A stretch of 52,159 nucleotides of DNA, taken from contig NZ_WNLA01000032.1 of the NCBI RefSeq assembly GCF_009720865.1, positions 1 through 52,159 on the forward strand, read 5' to 3'. Below the pieces are notes generated by a model that worked only from the letters and a program-made list of their open reading frames with translations, ran no database searches and was not told where the DNA came from. The stretch's first letter is position 1. Each line of letters begins with the position of its first letter. This document shows positions 30,531 to 39,703 of this stretch, piece after piece. Source of the DNA: Pseudoduganella ginsengisoli (lineage in GTDB: Bacteria; Pseudomonadota; Gammaproteobacteria; Burkholderiales; Burkholderiaceae_D). The translations under genes and the position numbers were made by a program.

Positions 30531-31604
30531 TTACTTTGTCATTCCTGAAAGACTCATTACCTGAACGATTGCAATCGCGCCGCTTGCGAAAACTATCATT
30601 ACTGCAAAGCCGATAAGGAGCTGCAAGCCATGCTCTAGAGTTGGGCCAAACTTTTTAATATCTTCCGTAACAACATTAAGCGAAGTATCGGCAATCTCAC
30701 GGATCTTCTTATGCCAGTCTCCCCACCTGGCGTAATTGCTCAGCAGATCGCCTATTTCTTCATTGAATAAACCGGTTGACACAAGAGCCTCACCAGCGTT
30801 ACTTGCATTTTTATCCAGCTTGTCAAGAATTTTATGTATGTGGAATCGAATATAGGCATTACTGTGCTCATACATTCGCAATAGTGCTTCACGCGGAGGA
30901 TGCTCAGCCACCATAAGGAATGCCAAGTTGACCATGAATAAAGCGCATTGGAAGTCACGATATTTACTGTAAAGAACAGTCTTTTCGGCCAACGCCCTAC
31001 CCTTTCCCGTCCAACGAGAAAGGCTGATATACCAGCAGGCAATAATAAGAGGAACTATCACGGCCAAAATGCCGACAATACCGCCGATCTGATGCGCAAT
31101 ATCGGCAATGAATCTTGTCAAGAAAGGCCAACTTTTACGCGGCAAAGTTTCTTCCAATGTCGGATAAAAAAATGAATCACAGCCAACAAATAGGCCGATT
31201 AACATAGCAGCGGGAAGCCATACCTTTTTGAAAGCCCCTGTAATTGCTTTACGCATCTCATCTATCTTTGTCACGGCATCAGATAGGAAATGAAATCCTT
31301 CGGAAAGTTTATGAGTCTCTTCGGCTGAAGCCAAAAGAGAATATTCCGTTGTTGGCACCGTTCCTTGCATAGCCAATGCAACGCGGCCGGCGGCTTTGCC
31401 TGTAATCTGTTCATGCCAAGAGCGGTAGACGGCTGCGACCGCGCTTCGGCGGCGCCGTGCCATTTGATACATAGCTTTAATTTCTGTTGGCGGGTGCGCG
31501 TCATGTCCGAGAGAAAATGCCATTTGTGAATAGATTTTGCTTCGGCGTTTAAGAAACACCGACTTGGCATTATGCAATTCTAATAATTTAAATACCTGGT
31601 TCAT
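30531..31604 (-). CDS. pilR: PilR inner-membrane pilus assembly platform protein
   Basis: A 357-residue GspF/PilC-type polytopic protein. Hydrophobic segments lie at about 130-145, 178-198 and 330-352, with two related cytoplasmic T2SSF-like parts (residues about 25-125 and 215-325; GEALVSTGLFNEEIGDLL in the second). It forms the platform with the PilQ ATPase. It follows pilQ by 4 bp. Confidence 0.87.
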   Translation of the reverse strand: MNQVFKLLELHNAKSVFLKRRSKIYSQMAFSLGHDAHPPTEIKAMYQMARRRRSAVAAVYRSWHEQITGKAAGRVALAMQGTVPTTEYSLLASAEETHKLSEGFHFLSDAVTKIDEMRKAITGAFKKVWLPAAMLIGLFVGCDSFFYPTLEETLPRKSWPFLTRFIADIAHQIGGIVGILAVIVPLIIACWYISLSRWTGKGRALAEKTVLYSKYRDFQCALFMVNLAFLMVAEHPPREALLRMYEHSNAYIRFHIHKILDKLDKNASNAGEALVSTGLFNEEIGDLLSNYARWGDWHKKIREIADTSLNVVTEDIKKFGPTLEHGLQLLIGFAVMIVFASGAIAIVQVMSLSGMTK

Positions 31605-31608
31605 TTTA

Positions 31609-33258
31609 TTAGGCGGCTATAGCCGTCAATTTATTACGCTTAATTGTAGGGCGATATTTGCTGATGAGGCCAAGGTTTTCTTGAACATCACTGGCGTCAA
31701 CATTGCCCAAGTAAACTTGATATAATGCATTGGCAATAATCGGTTTACCAGTAATATCTTCTTCGGTAACGTGTGTTTTGCAAGTTGAGAGCCAATAATC
31801 TTTGGCATCGCCGTCTTTACCGTCGCGAGCCAAACGCATATATTCTTCGTCTGGTTCGATCATTTCAATGCAAGGGATTGCGTTAAGTTTTCCCTCATTA
31901 CATTTCTTTGATCCGTCCGGATGGGTGCAGCCGGCCTTATTTCTCACCCGTACTCTTTCCAGTGGAATTTCTAGTCGATCAAGTTCCGATTTAATCGCTG
32001 GGTCCAAAACGTCCGGCCTATCACTCACTTTAAAAGCGCAATCACAGAGCTTCGGAATAAGACGTTGGTAAAAGAAGGCCGCGACCATATCTACGTCGCA
32101 AAGAGACTGGCGAGGAATTGCGATTTCTTCACCACATAGGCGGCTTACACATTTGTCGGCGCCTAGAACGTGAAGTGTAGTAAAGACCTTCGGGCCAGTT
32201 TCACTCATGACTTTGGCCATCATGCCCATTTCCGCATCGCGGATCTCGCCAATCATCACAATGTGGGCACCCATGCGCAGTGCACGTTTCACGCCGTTTG
32301 CGTAACCAACGTGGGCGACAGGAACGCGAGTAACACCGAATTGGTCATATTCTGGTGGATCTTCAAACGTCATAACGTAACGATTTCGCAGATGGCGCGG
32401 CCGGTGCATCAATGCATACAAAGTCGTCGTCTTGCCTTGGCCCATCGGACCAGTCGCATATACTGCCCCCCTTGGGGCGTTAGCTACACGTTTTAAAGCT
32501 TTAATTGCGGATGGCGTAAAGCCAAGCGATTCCAGGGATGGGACAGCACCTTTTGAACCCTGCAATTGGATACGCATAGAAACGTCATATCCACCGTCAG
32601 CCTCGGGCATGCTTTGATAACGAAGGTTATAAAGATTTCCATCGATGGCAATTTCTATCGTACAACTTTGGTCAATAGTGGTACTAAAGGAGCCTTTTCC
32701 CTCTTCAAAGGATTTTGGGTCGGCCATGTTGGTGTAGGCATTTGAACAAACGTCATTACCCAACTCGGCGGAAATAGAGGTATAGGGATAGATATCACCA
32801 TCAATGTTAAAAACGATTCCGCAATTATCCTTCCGGACATGAAACTGGATTTGCCGCGCCCTTGCTTGAATTGCAGCTTGCAAGAGTTGTTCAAAATAGG
32901 TTGTATTTGCTGACTTATGAGTGCCTGTAACACTCTCATTAAGCATGCTTGAGCTTAGACCATATTTAGTGCGGATTACCCCGCCGCTTTCGATTACGAC
33001 AGTTGCGGTGAAACCAAGAGATTTGATACGCCGGCATAAGGCTTTATATTCCTCAGACTCTTGGAATTCTTCGGTAACGTAGATCGTAGCTTTTTCTGAT
33101 GATTCAGCCATTACCGCTACGTGTGCGTGGTGTGTAGCGTAGATCTTGATTACAGCGTCATTCTCACCCGTCAAGAGTTTTGGATAACCGTCTTTCTTCG
33201 ATGACACAATATAACGGTCAACGAATTTTAATGCGCGTTGGAAAATGCCGGTTTTCAT
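31609..33258 (-). CDS. pilQ: PilQ pilus assembly ATPase
   Basis: A 549-residue GspE/PilB-family secretion ATPase. Walker A is GPMGQGKTTT near 270-279, an Asp box EDPP follows, and Walker B lies in HIVMIGEIRDAEMG. Two Cys pairs (LCDC, then CTHPDGSKKC) suggest the family's zinc-binding module. ATG 33258 follows AAGG; an upstream in-frame start at 33303 overlaps pilP. It powers thin-pilus extension; no PilT-type retraction ATPase is present. Confidence 0.92.
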   Translation of the reverse strand: MKTGIFQRALKFVDRYIVSSKKDGYPKLLTGENDAVIKIYATHHAHVAVMAESSEKATIYVTEEFQESEEYKALCRRIKSLGFTATVVIESGGVIRTKYGLSSSMLNESVTGTHKSANTTYFEQLLQAAIQARARQIQFHVRKDNCGIVFNIDGDIYPYTSISAELGNDVCSNAYTNMADPKSFEEGKGSFSTTIDQSCTIEIAIDGNLYNLRYQSMPEADGGYDVSMRIQLQGSKGAVPSLESLGFTPSAIKALKRVANAPRGAVYATGPMGQGKTTTLYALMHRPRHLRNRYVMTFEDPPEYDQFGVTRVPVAHVGYANGVKRALRMGAHIVMIGEIRDAEMGMMAKVMSETGPKVFTTLHVLGADKCVSRLCGEEIAIPRQSLCDVDMVAAFFYQRLIPKLCDCAFKVSDRPDVLDPAIKSELDRLEIPLERVRVRNKAGCTHPDGSKKCNEGKLNAIPCIEMIEPDEEYMRLARDGKDGDAKDYWLSTCKTHVTEEDITGKPIIANALYQVYLGNVDASDVQENLGLISKYRPTIKRNKLTAIAA

Positions 33259-33266
33259 AACTTTTA

Positions 33267-33878
33267 TTAACCTTGAGATTGAAACAAGATCATTTGTGCG
33301 CAAGATGGCCCTGCTTTAGCGGCGCCCTTTTTATCCTTCTTCGGGCTTTCCTTTTGCTCCAGCGGATTAAGACAAACGCCATCGTCGGAGATACTTGCAA
33401 CGACTTGTTTTAGCACTGGCGATCCGATACCCACGAAGCGCGCTACGCCATGAATCTTCATGAGTGCGCGCGGTACGTTGTCTACGTAGGACACTCGCAG
33501 CAAGACGATTTCAGGCGCAGAAACCGCAGCCTTATTGTCCACGCCACGCGGGCCGGCTGCATCGAGCTTACGAGAGTTCTTGCCGGTGGCCAGTTCGGCG
33601 TTTTCTACAATTGGAGGTACATTCAGCGGGGCCGACGCCGAGGCCGAGGCCGAGGCCGGCGCCGGCGCCGGTGAACTGGCGGCTTGCGAAAGGGTCAGAA
33701 CGTTTGCTGAGCCGGCCGGCGCAGCATTTGCACTCGCCTGGCTAGTCGCAGCCTGGCTGCTGCCCGGAGGTGTCGCGGGTGCTTTAAGTTGCTGTGCAGG
33801 CGGAATCTGTTGGCCACTTGCGGTCTGCGCGAACATCAATGCGCCAGAGAAAAGTGCATAAGTCAGGTTACAGCGCAT
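33267..33878 (-). CDS. pilP: PilP pilus biogenesis protein
   Basis: A 203-residue exported protein: signal peptide (YALFSGALMFAQTASG), a long Ala/Ser/Pro-rich linker (about 22-88), then a compact beta domain (APEIVLLRVSYVDNVPRALM, VARFVGIGSPVLKQVV) ending with Cys residues. Position between pilO and pilQ and overall layout match R64 PilP. The ATG at 33878 follows CAAGGAAAG; the frame from 33899 is longer but poorly placed. It overlaps the pilO end by 11 bp. Confidence 0.82.
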   Translation of the reverse strand: MRCNLTYALFSGALMFAQTASGQQIPPAQQLKAPATPPGSSQAATSQASANAAPAGSANVLTLSQAASSPAPAPASASASASAPLNVPPIVENAELATGKNSRKLDAAGPRGVDNKAAVSAPEIVLLRVSYVDNVPRALMKIHGVARFVGIGSPVLKQVVASISDDGVCLNPLEQKESPKKDKKGAAKAGPSCAQMILFQSQG

Positions 33879-35088
33879 AATACTTTCCTTGAATTTCAAA
33901 CTTGATGTTTTGCGGATCTTTATAAGTAAGCGTAATTTGTTCGATTGTTATAACGTTCGGCAAAGTTGCAACTTTACTTAATTCGGAATAGGGAACTGTA
34001 AACGCATAGTTTCCAACCATGGGCATATCCATTGGATCAGGTTTAAACGCACCAGATACCTGAACTAATGGTGTCATGGGATCAGTGCGAGGTTTATCTT
34101 TCAAAGTTTGAAGCCAACTCAATACAGTTTCACCAAATTTAAGTTGAGTTCCTAATAGCAGTTTTCCTGCTGATTCATTTTTCTTAAAAGAAATCTTCCT
34201 TGAAATCGCATCGACGCCAGGAAAAGATATTGAAAGGTCAGCAGAATCGATTGATAAAGCTTTTAGGAAGTCCGCATTGGTAATTGATCCTTCACGTTTC
34301 CAGGTGGCGGTGCAGTCAGTTTGAATGCAAGTTAGGCTATCCAGTTTCCATTTTCCGGCACGGTTATCAGCTACAACTTCGGTAGGAAAGGTATTAACGA
34401 AGTTGATATAGCTAGGCATTACATTAAATGGAAATTGCTTCAAATCGACCACACTATTAATTGCTGCTATGACAGCCTTGTGATGTTCAGATTTTGGGTC
34501 AATTGCTATTTGCGGTTTATCCGGCGCGATTAGATCAGGCAAGAACCATGCACCGGCTGTCAAAAGTATGCCAACAATCCCAACTGCAACTTTGCCATTG
34601 ATAGAGCGGACTCGCTTGATTACTCCGAGGTCTTCGCCATCATCAATTAACTTGGAGATAGGAAGCGCAATTGAGCCGCCTATCTCTTCGGCGTCGCCGT
34701 AAATTTTTGGTGCGATTCCGTCCTTTTTTCTAGAGTCTTCGGCATATTTTTTTGCCGCCGCAATGACCACTTCGCGTGAACCGACAATATCGCAGTCTTC
34801 GACCGGTAGCGTTTCACGCACGGCGATAAAGCAATGTTCTTCACGGTTAATTTGGTGAACGAACACCCCGTTGCCACTCTCAAGGATCTGACCCAGGATT
34901 ACGGCCGCAGATTGCGCTTTGTCGATTTTCTTTAGATTGACGAAGCCATATTTATGCTTCACGTCAAAGGCAACTTCAACATACGAGTTTGCGGACAGCT
35001 CTTTGGCGTAATCCTGGAGTTCTTTCCGGTCATCGCTGATTGCCGTTCGCCACGACATACCGAAAACCAATCGGTCATATTGCGCCAT
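33868..35088 (-). CDS. pilO: PilO2-like pilus biogenesis protein
   Basis: A 406-residue bitopic protein: a cytoplasmic N-terminal domain (about 1-160), one membrane segment (VAVGIVGILLTAGAWFLPD, about 167-185) and a periplasmic C-terminal domain, the layout of R64 PilO. The ATG at 35088 overlaps the pilN stop (TGATG). The protein probably joins the secretin side to the cytoplasmic ATPase side. Confidence 0.83.
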   Translation of the reverse strand: MAQYDRLVFGMSWRTAISDDRKELQDYAKELSANSYVEVAFDVKHKYGFVNLKKIDKAQSAAVILGQILESGNGVFVHQINREEHCFIAVRETLPVEDCDIVGSREVVIAAAKKYAEDSRKKDGIAPKIYGDAEEIGGSIALPISKLIDDGEDLGVIKRVRSINGKVAVGIVGILLTAGAWFLPDLIAPDKPQIAIDPKSEHHKAVIAAINSVVDLKQFPFNVMPSYINFVNTFPTEVVADNRAGKWKLDSLTCIQTDCTATWKREGSITNADFLKALSIDSADLSISFPGVDAISRKISFKKNESAGKLLLGTQLKFGETVLSWLQTLKDKPRTDPMTPLVQVSGAFKPDPMDMPMVGNYAFTVPYSELSKVATLPNVITIEQITLTYKDPQNIKFEIQGKYYAL

Positions 35089-36608
35089 CACGAACCTGTT
35101 ACCGTTGGAGTAATCATAATTACAGTCTCGGTAATTTCCGTATCACCGGCTTCTGATCCGAGTTTCTGGCCTTCGATCAAACCTCGTTCTTGCAATTTAT
35201 GGCTTTTCCGTTTGAATCCAGAAAGAACCAAAGTGGCACCTGAGCGCACGATAGCTTGATTATTGAAGTTCAATGCACCGAGTAGTACTCGGTCTATTTC
35301 GCCTTGCTTTTGCCCTGTCGTTATCTGCTTTAACTTCGTATCATCGAGCCCAAAACGAATTATGACGCGACCGCCAGACAAAACCGTCGGGATTACTTGT
35401 ATGAATTGACCGAATGTGACATAGCCTGGCGTTTGGGAAAAGACCGGGTTGCCTGCGACACCCGTAGGAACCACGCTTGTTGCGCTCACATAGCTTTGCT
35501 GATCGGTATTTCCGAGCGTTGTTGCTTCATTATTGAGAGCCATCAAATCGTATGGTTTGGAATCTACGACTGTACTTGATTCGGACAATGCTTGAAACAA
35601 TGCATCGGAGCCTACCATTGGACTTGTAGGGTCAATAACTTTGATTCCCAACCCGCCGGCCGCAGATTGGACTAGGCTTGCCGGTGTCGATAATGAAAAA
35701 GCTTTTGTGGCGCCGATCTTTTGATAAAACGCGTTCCAATTTACGGCGCTTTTCCCTGTTTTAGTACTGGCTATTGCAACTTCCATCACAGAAAAATGAA
35801 CCTGGCGAGTGACAATAGTATTAGCCTGAGTCATGAATTGGCTTACTTCCTTGAGACAGGTTTTAGAACACGTCACAGTAAAGACGCTGAGTGATTTGTT
35901 AGGAATCACGTTCTTATCACCAGCAATTGCTTTCAGCGATGCCTCAGTGTCGGCCCACTGGTCAACATCGTTGGTGATAGCGCTTTCCAATTCCGATTTG
36001 AAATTGCCACTGGTTCCGCTATTGGCGCCGCTCGTACCAACTTGTGATTGTGACGACTTACCAAGAACCATTTTTCCTTTGGCATTGCTGGAAGACTTGT
36101 CGAACTCAAACACGCGCGTGAAAGTGCTGGCCAGCCGTAGTACCGTGCCATCCCATTCATAGTCGACCCCGAGTTGAGGCAAGGCGAGTTCCAGCAACTC
36201 TTTAGTGGTCATGGCCGGATACGGTGAAAGGTCGATAGTGCGTGCCCGTTCGTTCTGTGCCATGGGCGGCATGTTCACGTCGACAGGAAGACCCGTTTCC
36301 TCAGAAATCATACGGCCGAAGGTTTTTACGTCGAACGCATAATTTGTAGTCCAGCGGCGGCGTTGAGTGCTGCGCAGTGCGGCTGGCAAGCTCTTATCGC
36401 TCATAGCCGCTACAGAGGTGCGTCCCAAATATGGGACATTTGAGACTGGGAGAATGATTGGGGCCAGGCTTTGGAGCTTGTTTGTAGCGTCTGCAATTTG
36501 CTGTGCGGAGGCCGTGTAATCGGTCTTAATTGCCTCTTTAACTTGGGTGCTGGCACAGCCGGAGATAATTAAGATCGTTGAGCAGAGGGGCAAAATGTAG
36601 TTCTTCAT
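35088..36608 (-). CDS. pilN: PilN lipoprotein secretin
   Basis: A 506-residue outer-membrane secretin with lipobox ISGC (C18). A STN-like N-terminal part (GLPVDVNMPP, YPAMTTKELLELALPQLGV) is followed by N-domains. The C-terminal secretin domain includes QTPGYVTFGQFIQVIPTVLS, GGRVIIRFGLDD, and VLSGFKRK near the end. It is the pore for the thin pilus, as in R64 and BFP systems. It follows the chimeric gene at 36625 by 16 bp. Confidence 0.9.
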   Translation of the reverse strand: MKNYILPLCSTILIISGCASTQVKEAIKTDYTASAQQIADATNKLQSLAPIILPVSNVPYLGRTSVAAMSDKSLPAALRSTQRRRWTTNYAFDVKTFGRMISEETGLPVDVNMPPMAQNERARTIDLSPYPAMTTKELLELALPQLGVDYEWDGTVLRLASTFTRVFEFDKSSSNAKGKMVLGKSSQSQVGTSGANSGTSGNFKSELESAITNDVDQWADTEASLKAIAGDKNVIPNKSLSVFTVTCSKTCLKEVSQFMTQANTIVTRQVHFSVMEVAIASTKTGKSAVNWNAFYQKIGATKAFSLSTPASLVQSAAGGLGIKVIDPTSPMVGSDALFQALSESSTVVDSKPYDLMALNNEATTLGNTDQQSYVSATSVVPTGVAGNPVFSQTPGYVTFGQFIQVIPTVLSGGRVIIRFGLDDTKLKQITTGQKQGEIDRVLLGALNFNNQAIVRSGATLVLSGFKRKSHKLQERGLIEGQKLGSEAGDTEITETVIMITPTVTGS

Positions 36609-36624
36609 GAGATGCGTCTTTGGC

Positions 36625-37416
36625 TTATCGTTGTGCTTTATTCATCGGCTGTACGACGATTTGTTGAAAAGCGGTCGGCTGAATTTGAAACGGTGCGTCA
36701 CTGTTGCGGTATGCCTCACCCAGCAAACGCAACGCATCGAAAAAATCGCCGGTCGAGATCGTTTTTTTCTGCTTGATTGACAGCGGGAAATCCCGCGTTT
36801 CCCAAATCACTTCATACCCACTCCCGGTTTCTCCCGCCGAGGTGGCCCAATCCTCGATTACGTCGCGCAACGAATGATGTTCCGGCTTCAAAGCCCATGT
36901 TTGTGGTGTCGGTGCGCCCGGCATTTCGTTCTTGGTTTGAGTTTGCGCGACTGAATCACTAGGGAGTGCCAATTCCGCAGGAGTTTCTTGTACAAAACTT
37001 GTATTCTTCGATATATCCGTTATTTTATCTGAAATGGTTTGATAACTGAAAGCAATTTTTCGTGACGCCAGGATATTATTGTTGGATTCAAGCATCACCT
37101 CATACTGGCGGCGATCCGTGATTATGGTTAAAGGCGATTTCAAATCAGCCGTCACTGGCATAACAATCAAGTGCTGTACTTTTTTCTCATTTTCCCCGGT
37201 AGTAGCTGGGTTAATTGACCAGTTTTGCTTGTCTGTGAGCTGGAAATCACGAATCGTTTCCCCAGGTTGAAACTCCAGGTCGCAAACCTGAAGGGAACCG
37301 CAACTGACCACCATTTTTGTTGCGTAGGGAATCGTGACGCTCTCGATATCAGCAGGTTCAGCCGCCCAGGAAACGGTCGGAATTGCCAGGAGGAAGGAGG
37401 CGATAATTGCTTTCAT
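36625..37416 (-). CDS. chimeric TrbG/VirB9-N and TcpQ/PilL-C protein
   Basis: A 263-residue exported protein (signal peptide cut near A19). Residues about 25-130 match the N-terminal domain of TrbG/VirB9: VCDLEFQPGE at 44-53, QHLIV at 81-85 and the DRRQYEVML block; the plasmid's own TrbG has VCDVELQPGE, QHLII and NRRTYRMKL at the same spacing. After a polar linker (130-172), residues 173-260 look like the TcpQ/PilL C-terminal domain (TWALKPEHHSLRDVIEDWA, GDFFDALRLL, then the final IVVQPMN). It lies exactly between trbL and pilN, where R64 has pilL. It could couple the two secretion systems. Confidence 0.78.
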   Translation of the reverse strand: MKAIIASFLLAIPTVSWAAEPADIESVTIPYATKMVVSCGSLQVCDLEFQPGETIRDFQLTDKQNWSINPATTGENEKKVQHLIVMPVTADLKSPLTIITDRRQYEVMLESNNNILASRKIAFSYQTISDKITDISKNTSFVQETPAELALPSDSVAQTQTKNEMPGAPTPQTWALKPEHHSLRDVIEDWATSAGETGSGYEVIWETRDFPLSIKQKKTISTGDFFDALRLLGEAYRNSDAPFQIQPTAFQQIVVQPMNKAQR

Positions 37417-37425
37417 GTTATTTCC

Positions 37426-39699
37426 TTATTTATGAAATTTATTAACAAATGCTTTGATTTCATCTTGCGCTTCGGCCGATAGCGGTCCCGTAGGGCTGGT
37501 GTCCCCTTTGCTCAAACTATCCTCTGGCGCATTTTCTGTTTTAGCCGCTAAAGTTTTTTCCTTGATTGCAGTGGCAACTTTTCCGCCAGCAGTATTGGAT
37601 ATTGCCGCCTTCATTGATGCAGCATTTTGTTTCGCTTTATCGGTTGCTACTTTTGCAATCCCCTTTGCTAAATTTGCGCCCATGTCGGCTGCAAACAAGC
37701 TTCCCGTTCGGAGTAAACTCGGCTTCTCGACAGTTTCTGGTTTCGCACTAGGCTGTGCGCCTTCTTGTGCTGATTTTTCCTTCGCAGCTTTGACTGATGC
37801 AGAGGTAGGGAACTGCCATGGTCCCGGTTCGGCTTTGCCTTGTGCTATCCCCTCTCCCGATGTCGGGCCGGAAGACTCGCCGCCCTGAGCTATGCCAGCA
37901 GTTGCATCGGAAACCGAACCGGCGCCCGATTCTCCCGAGTTAGCCACGCCACTATCTGAGCCGTCACCCGAGCTGCCCGAGCTGGTCACGCCGCTATCTA
38001 CACTGCCGCCCGAGTTGCCCGAGCTGGACACGCCGCTATCTGCACCGCCGCGCGAGTTGCCCGAGCTGGCCACGCCACTATCTGAGCCGTCACCCGAGCT
38101 GCCCGAGCTGGTCACGCCGCTATCTACACTGCCGCGCGAGTTGCCCGAGCTGGACACGCCGCTATCTGCACCGCCGCGCGAGTTGCCCGAGCTGGCCAGG
38201 CCGCTATCTGCACCGCCGCCCGAGTTGCCCGAGCTGGCCAGGCCGCTATCTGCACCGCCGCCCGAGTTGCCCGAGCTGGACACGCCGCTATCTGCACCGC
38301 CGCCCGAGTTGCCCGAGCTGGCCACGCCGCTATCTGCACCGCCGCCCGAGTTGCCCGACTTGGCCGCGCCGCTATTTGCACCGCCGCCCGAGTTGCCCGA
38401 GCTGGCCGCGCCGCTATTTGCACTGCCGCCCGAGTTGCCCGAGCTGGCCGCGCCGCTATTTGCACTGCCGCCCGAGTTGCCCGACTTGGCCGCGCCGCTA
38501 TTTGCACTGCGGCCCGAGTTGCCCGAGCTGGCCGCGCCGCTATTTGCACTGCCGCCCGAGTTGCCCGAGCTGGCCGCGCCGCTGTTTGCACCGCTGCCTG
38601 AGCTGTTGCCTTGGCCGCTGCCCATTGCTTTCGCTAGGCTCGAAACGTTGCCGGCTCCAGATCCGCCACCAGCAAACATGCCCGTACCGTTAGCCATGTT
38701 CTCTTGAGCAGCCGAGAAAGCCGCCTTGAGAGCCGAAGCGCCGCCGGCAACGTTCGTTGCTGCTGCCATTGCCAAAGCGCCCCCGGTTGCTACTGCACCA
38801 CCGGCCAATGCCGCTGCACCCAATAACGTACCTCCGCCCACATTTGCCGCGCTGGCAGCAGCATTGCCGCCAACCATCCCGGCCAGCATGTTAGGGACCG
38901 TATTGGCCAGCTTGTACATAATGACGCCGACAATAAGCATTACAGTCATTTCTTTGGCCTTTAATCCGGCACTCATGGAGTTATAGAAATCTGTAATTAT
39001 GGTTTCCCCGACTCCAACTATTAGAGTCATTCCCATGACAGCGGCACCGATTCCTAAAGCTGTTTTGTAATAAGAAATAGCCATTTCTGATGTCCAGCGC
39101 GCACCGCCGAAGCCAAGGAAAAAAATTCCTCCGTAGGCCAGCATCCATCCTGAAACTATAAGGATCAGCATATTTGCCGCAATAAGAGCAAGAGAAAAAA
39201 GTAAACCTAATCCTAAGATAATTCCGACTAGGCTATCAATTGGCGACCAAACCGAAGTCTTATCTAGAACCTTAAAGAAAATATTAAAGCCAATATCTAT
39301 AATGCCAGATGGACCTAGCCCCTCGACGTGGGCAGCAGTTCCGCCAGCTTTACGCAACGAGTTAATAATGCTCATTGCAAAGGCCGGGCCATTCGATAAA
39401 AGCCACCAAAAGAATCCAGTCGTAAAAGAAAACTTGAACAGCTCAGCAAAGAATTCCATTGGATCGGCACGCCTCAACGCCATAAATCCAAACGTAACGA
39501 CAATACTTAACCCTGCAAGCCCCCAAAAAAGAAACGAAGCGTAGCCCGTCAGTGTCGCGGCCCATTGGGACGCAGCTTGCTGGTACTTTGCAATAACTGT
39601 ATCTAGAATGCCGTCAGCTTGTAACTGTGCCGATGCAGTGGGCAAAAAGCTAACAAATGCAATAAGCGTTACGCCCAACGTAGGGAGAACTCTTTTCAT
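37426..39699 (-). CDS. trbL: TrbL/VirB6 inner-membrane channel protein with long repeat tail
   Basis: A 757-residue protein. A signal peptide is followed by a TrbL/VirB6 core with six or so membrane segments (about 50-280), including the family's conserved GGIFFLGFGGARWTSEMA block. Then comes an Ala/Gly-rich stretch and a Ser/Gly/Asn tail built of 16 repeats of 14 residues (encoded at 37937-38608), and a charged C-terminus. RK2 TrbL also has a long Gly/Ser-rich tail but is about 230 residues shorter. An intact KorB site (37540-37552) lies inside the gene. trbK, normally between trbJ and trbL, is missing. Confidence 0.9.
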   Translation of the reverse strand: MKRVLPTLGVTLIAFVSFLPTASAQLQADGILDTVIAKYQQAASQWAATLTGYASFLFWGLAGLSIVVTFGFMALRRADPMEFFAELFKFSFTTGFFWWLLSNGPAFAMSIINSLRKAGGTAAHVEGLGPSGIIDIGFNIFFKVLDKTSVWSPIDSLVGIILGLGLLFSLALIAANMLILIVSGWMLAYGGIFFLGFGGARWTSEMAISYYKTALGIGAAVMGMTLIVGVGETIITDFYNSMSAGLKAKEMTVMLIVGVIMYKLANTVPNMLAGMVGGNAAASAANVGGGTLLGAAALAGGAVATGGALAMAAATNVAGGASALKAAFSAAQENMANGTGMFAGGGSGAGNVSSLAKAMGSGQGNSSGSGANSGAASSGNSGGSANSGAASSGNSGRSANSGAAKSGNSGGSANSGAASSGNSGGSANSGAASSGNSGGGANSGAAKSGNSGGGADSGVASSGNSGGGADSGVSSSGNSGGGADSGLASSGNSGGGADSGLASSGNSRGGADSGVSSSGNSRGSVDSGVTSSGSSGDGSDSGVASSGNSRGGADSGVSSSGNSGGSVDSGVTSSGSSGDGSDSGVANSGESGAGSVSDATAGIAQGGESSGPTSGEGIAQGKAEPGPWQFPTSASVKAAKEKSAQEGAQPSAKPETVEKPSLLRTGSLFAADMGANLAKGIAKVATDKAKQNAASMKAAISNTAGGKVATAIKEKTLAAKTENAPEDSLSKGDTSPTGPLSAEAQDEIKAFVNKFHK
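37540..37552. promoter_or_regulatory. intragenic KorB operator in trbL
   Basis: A perfect TTTAGCCGCTAAA within the C-terminal coding part of trbL, far from any promoter seen. It may be a KorB nucleation site for partition or for silencing trb-pil transcription, or a roadblock ahead of the pil genes. Confidence 0.85.
37937..38608. repeat. 16 x 42-bp minisatellite in trbL
   Basis: Sixteen 42-bp units (unit starts at 37937 plus multiples of 42) encode the 14-residue repeat of type SGNSGGGADSGVAS. Units fall into subgroups (ANSGA, ADSGV/L, SVDSGVT, SDSGVA), and blocks of subgroups recur, a sign of unequal exchange or slippage. Because 42 is divisible by 3, other frames and the opposite strand also stay open. 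Confidence 0.92.
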
Positions 39700-39703
39700 A
39701 AAT

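Noticed and set aside
37892..38707. 271-codon plus-strand frame opposite trbL
   Set aside because: The 42-bp repeat keeps all frames open; no promoter or ribosome-binding site, and trbL explains the sequence.
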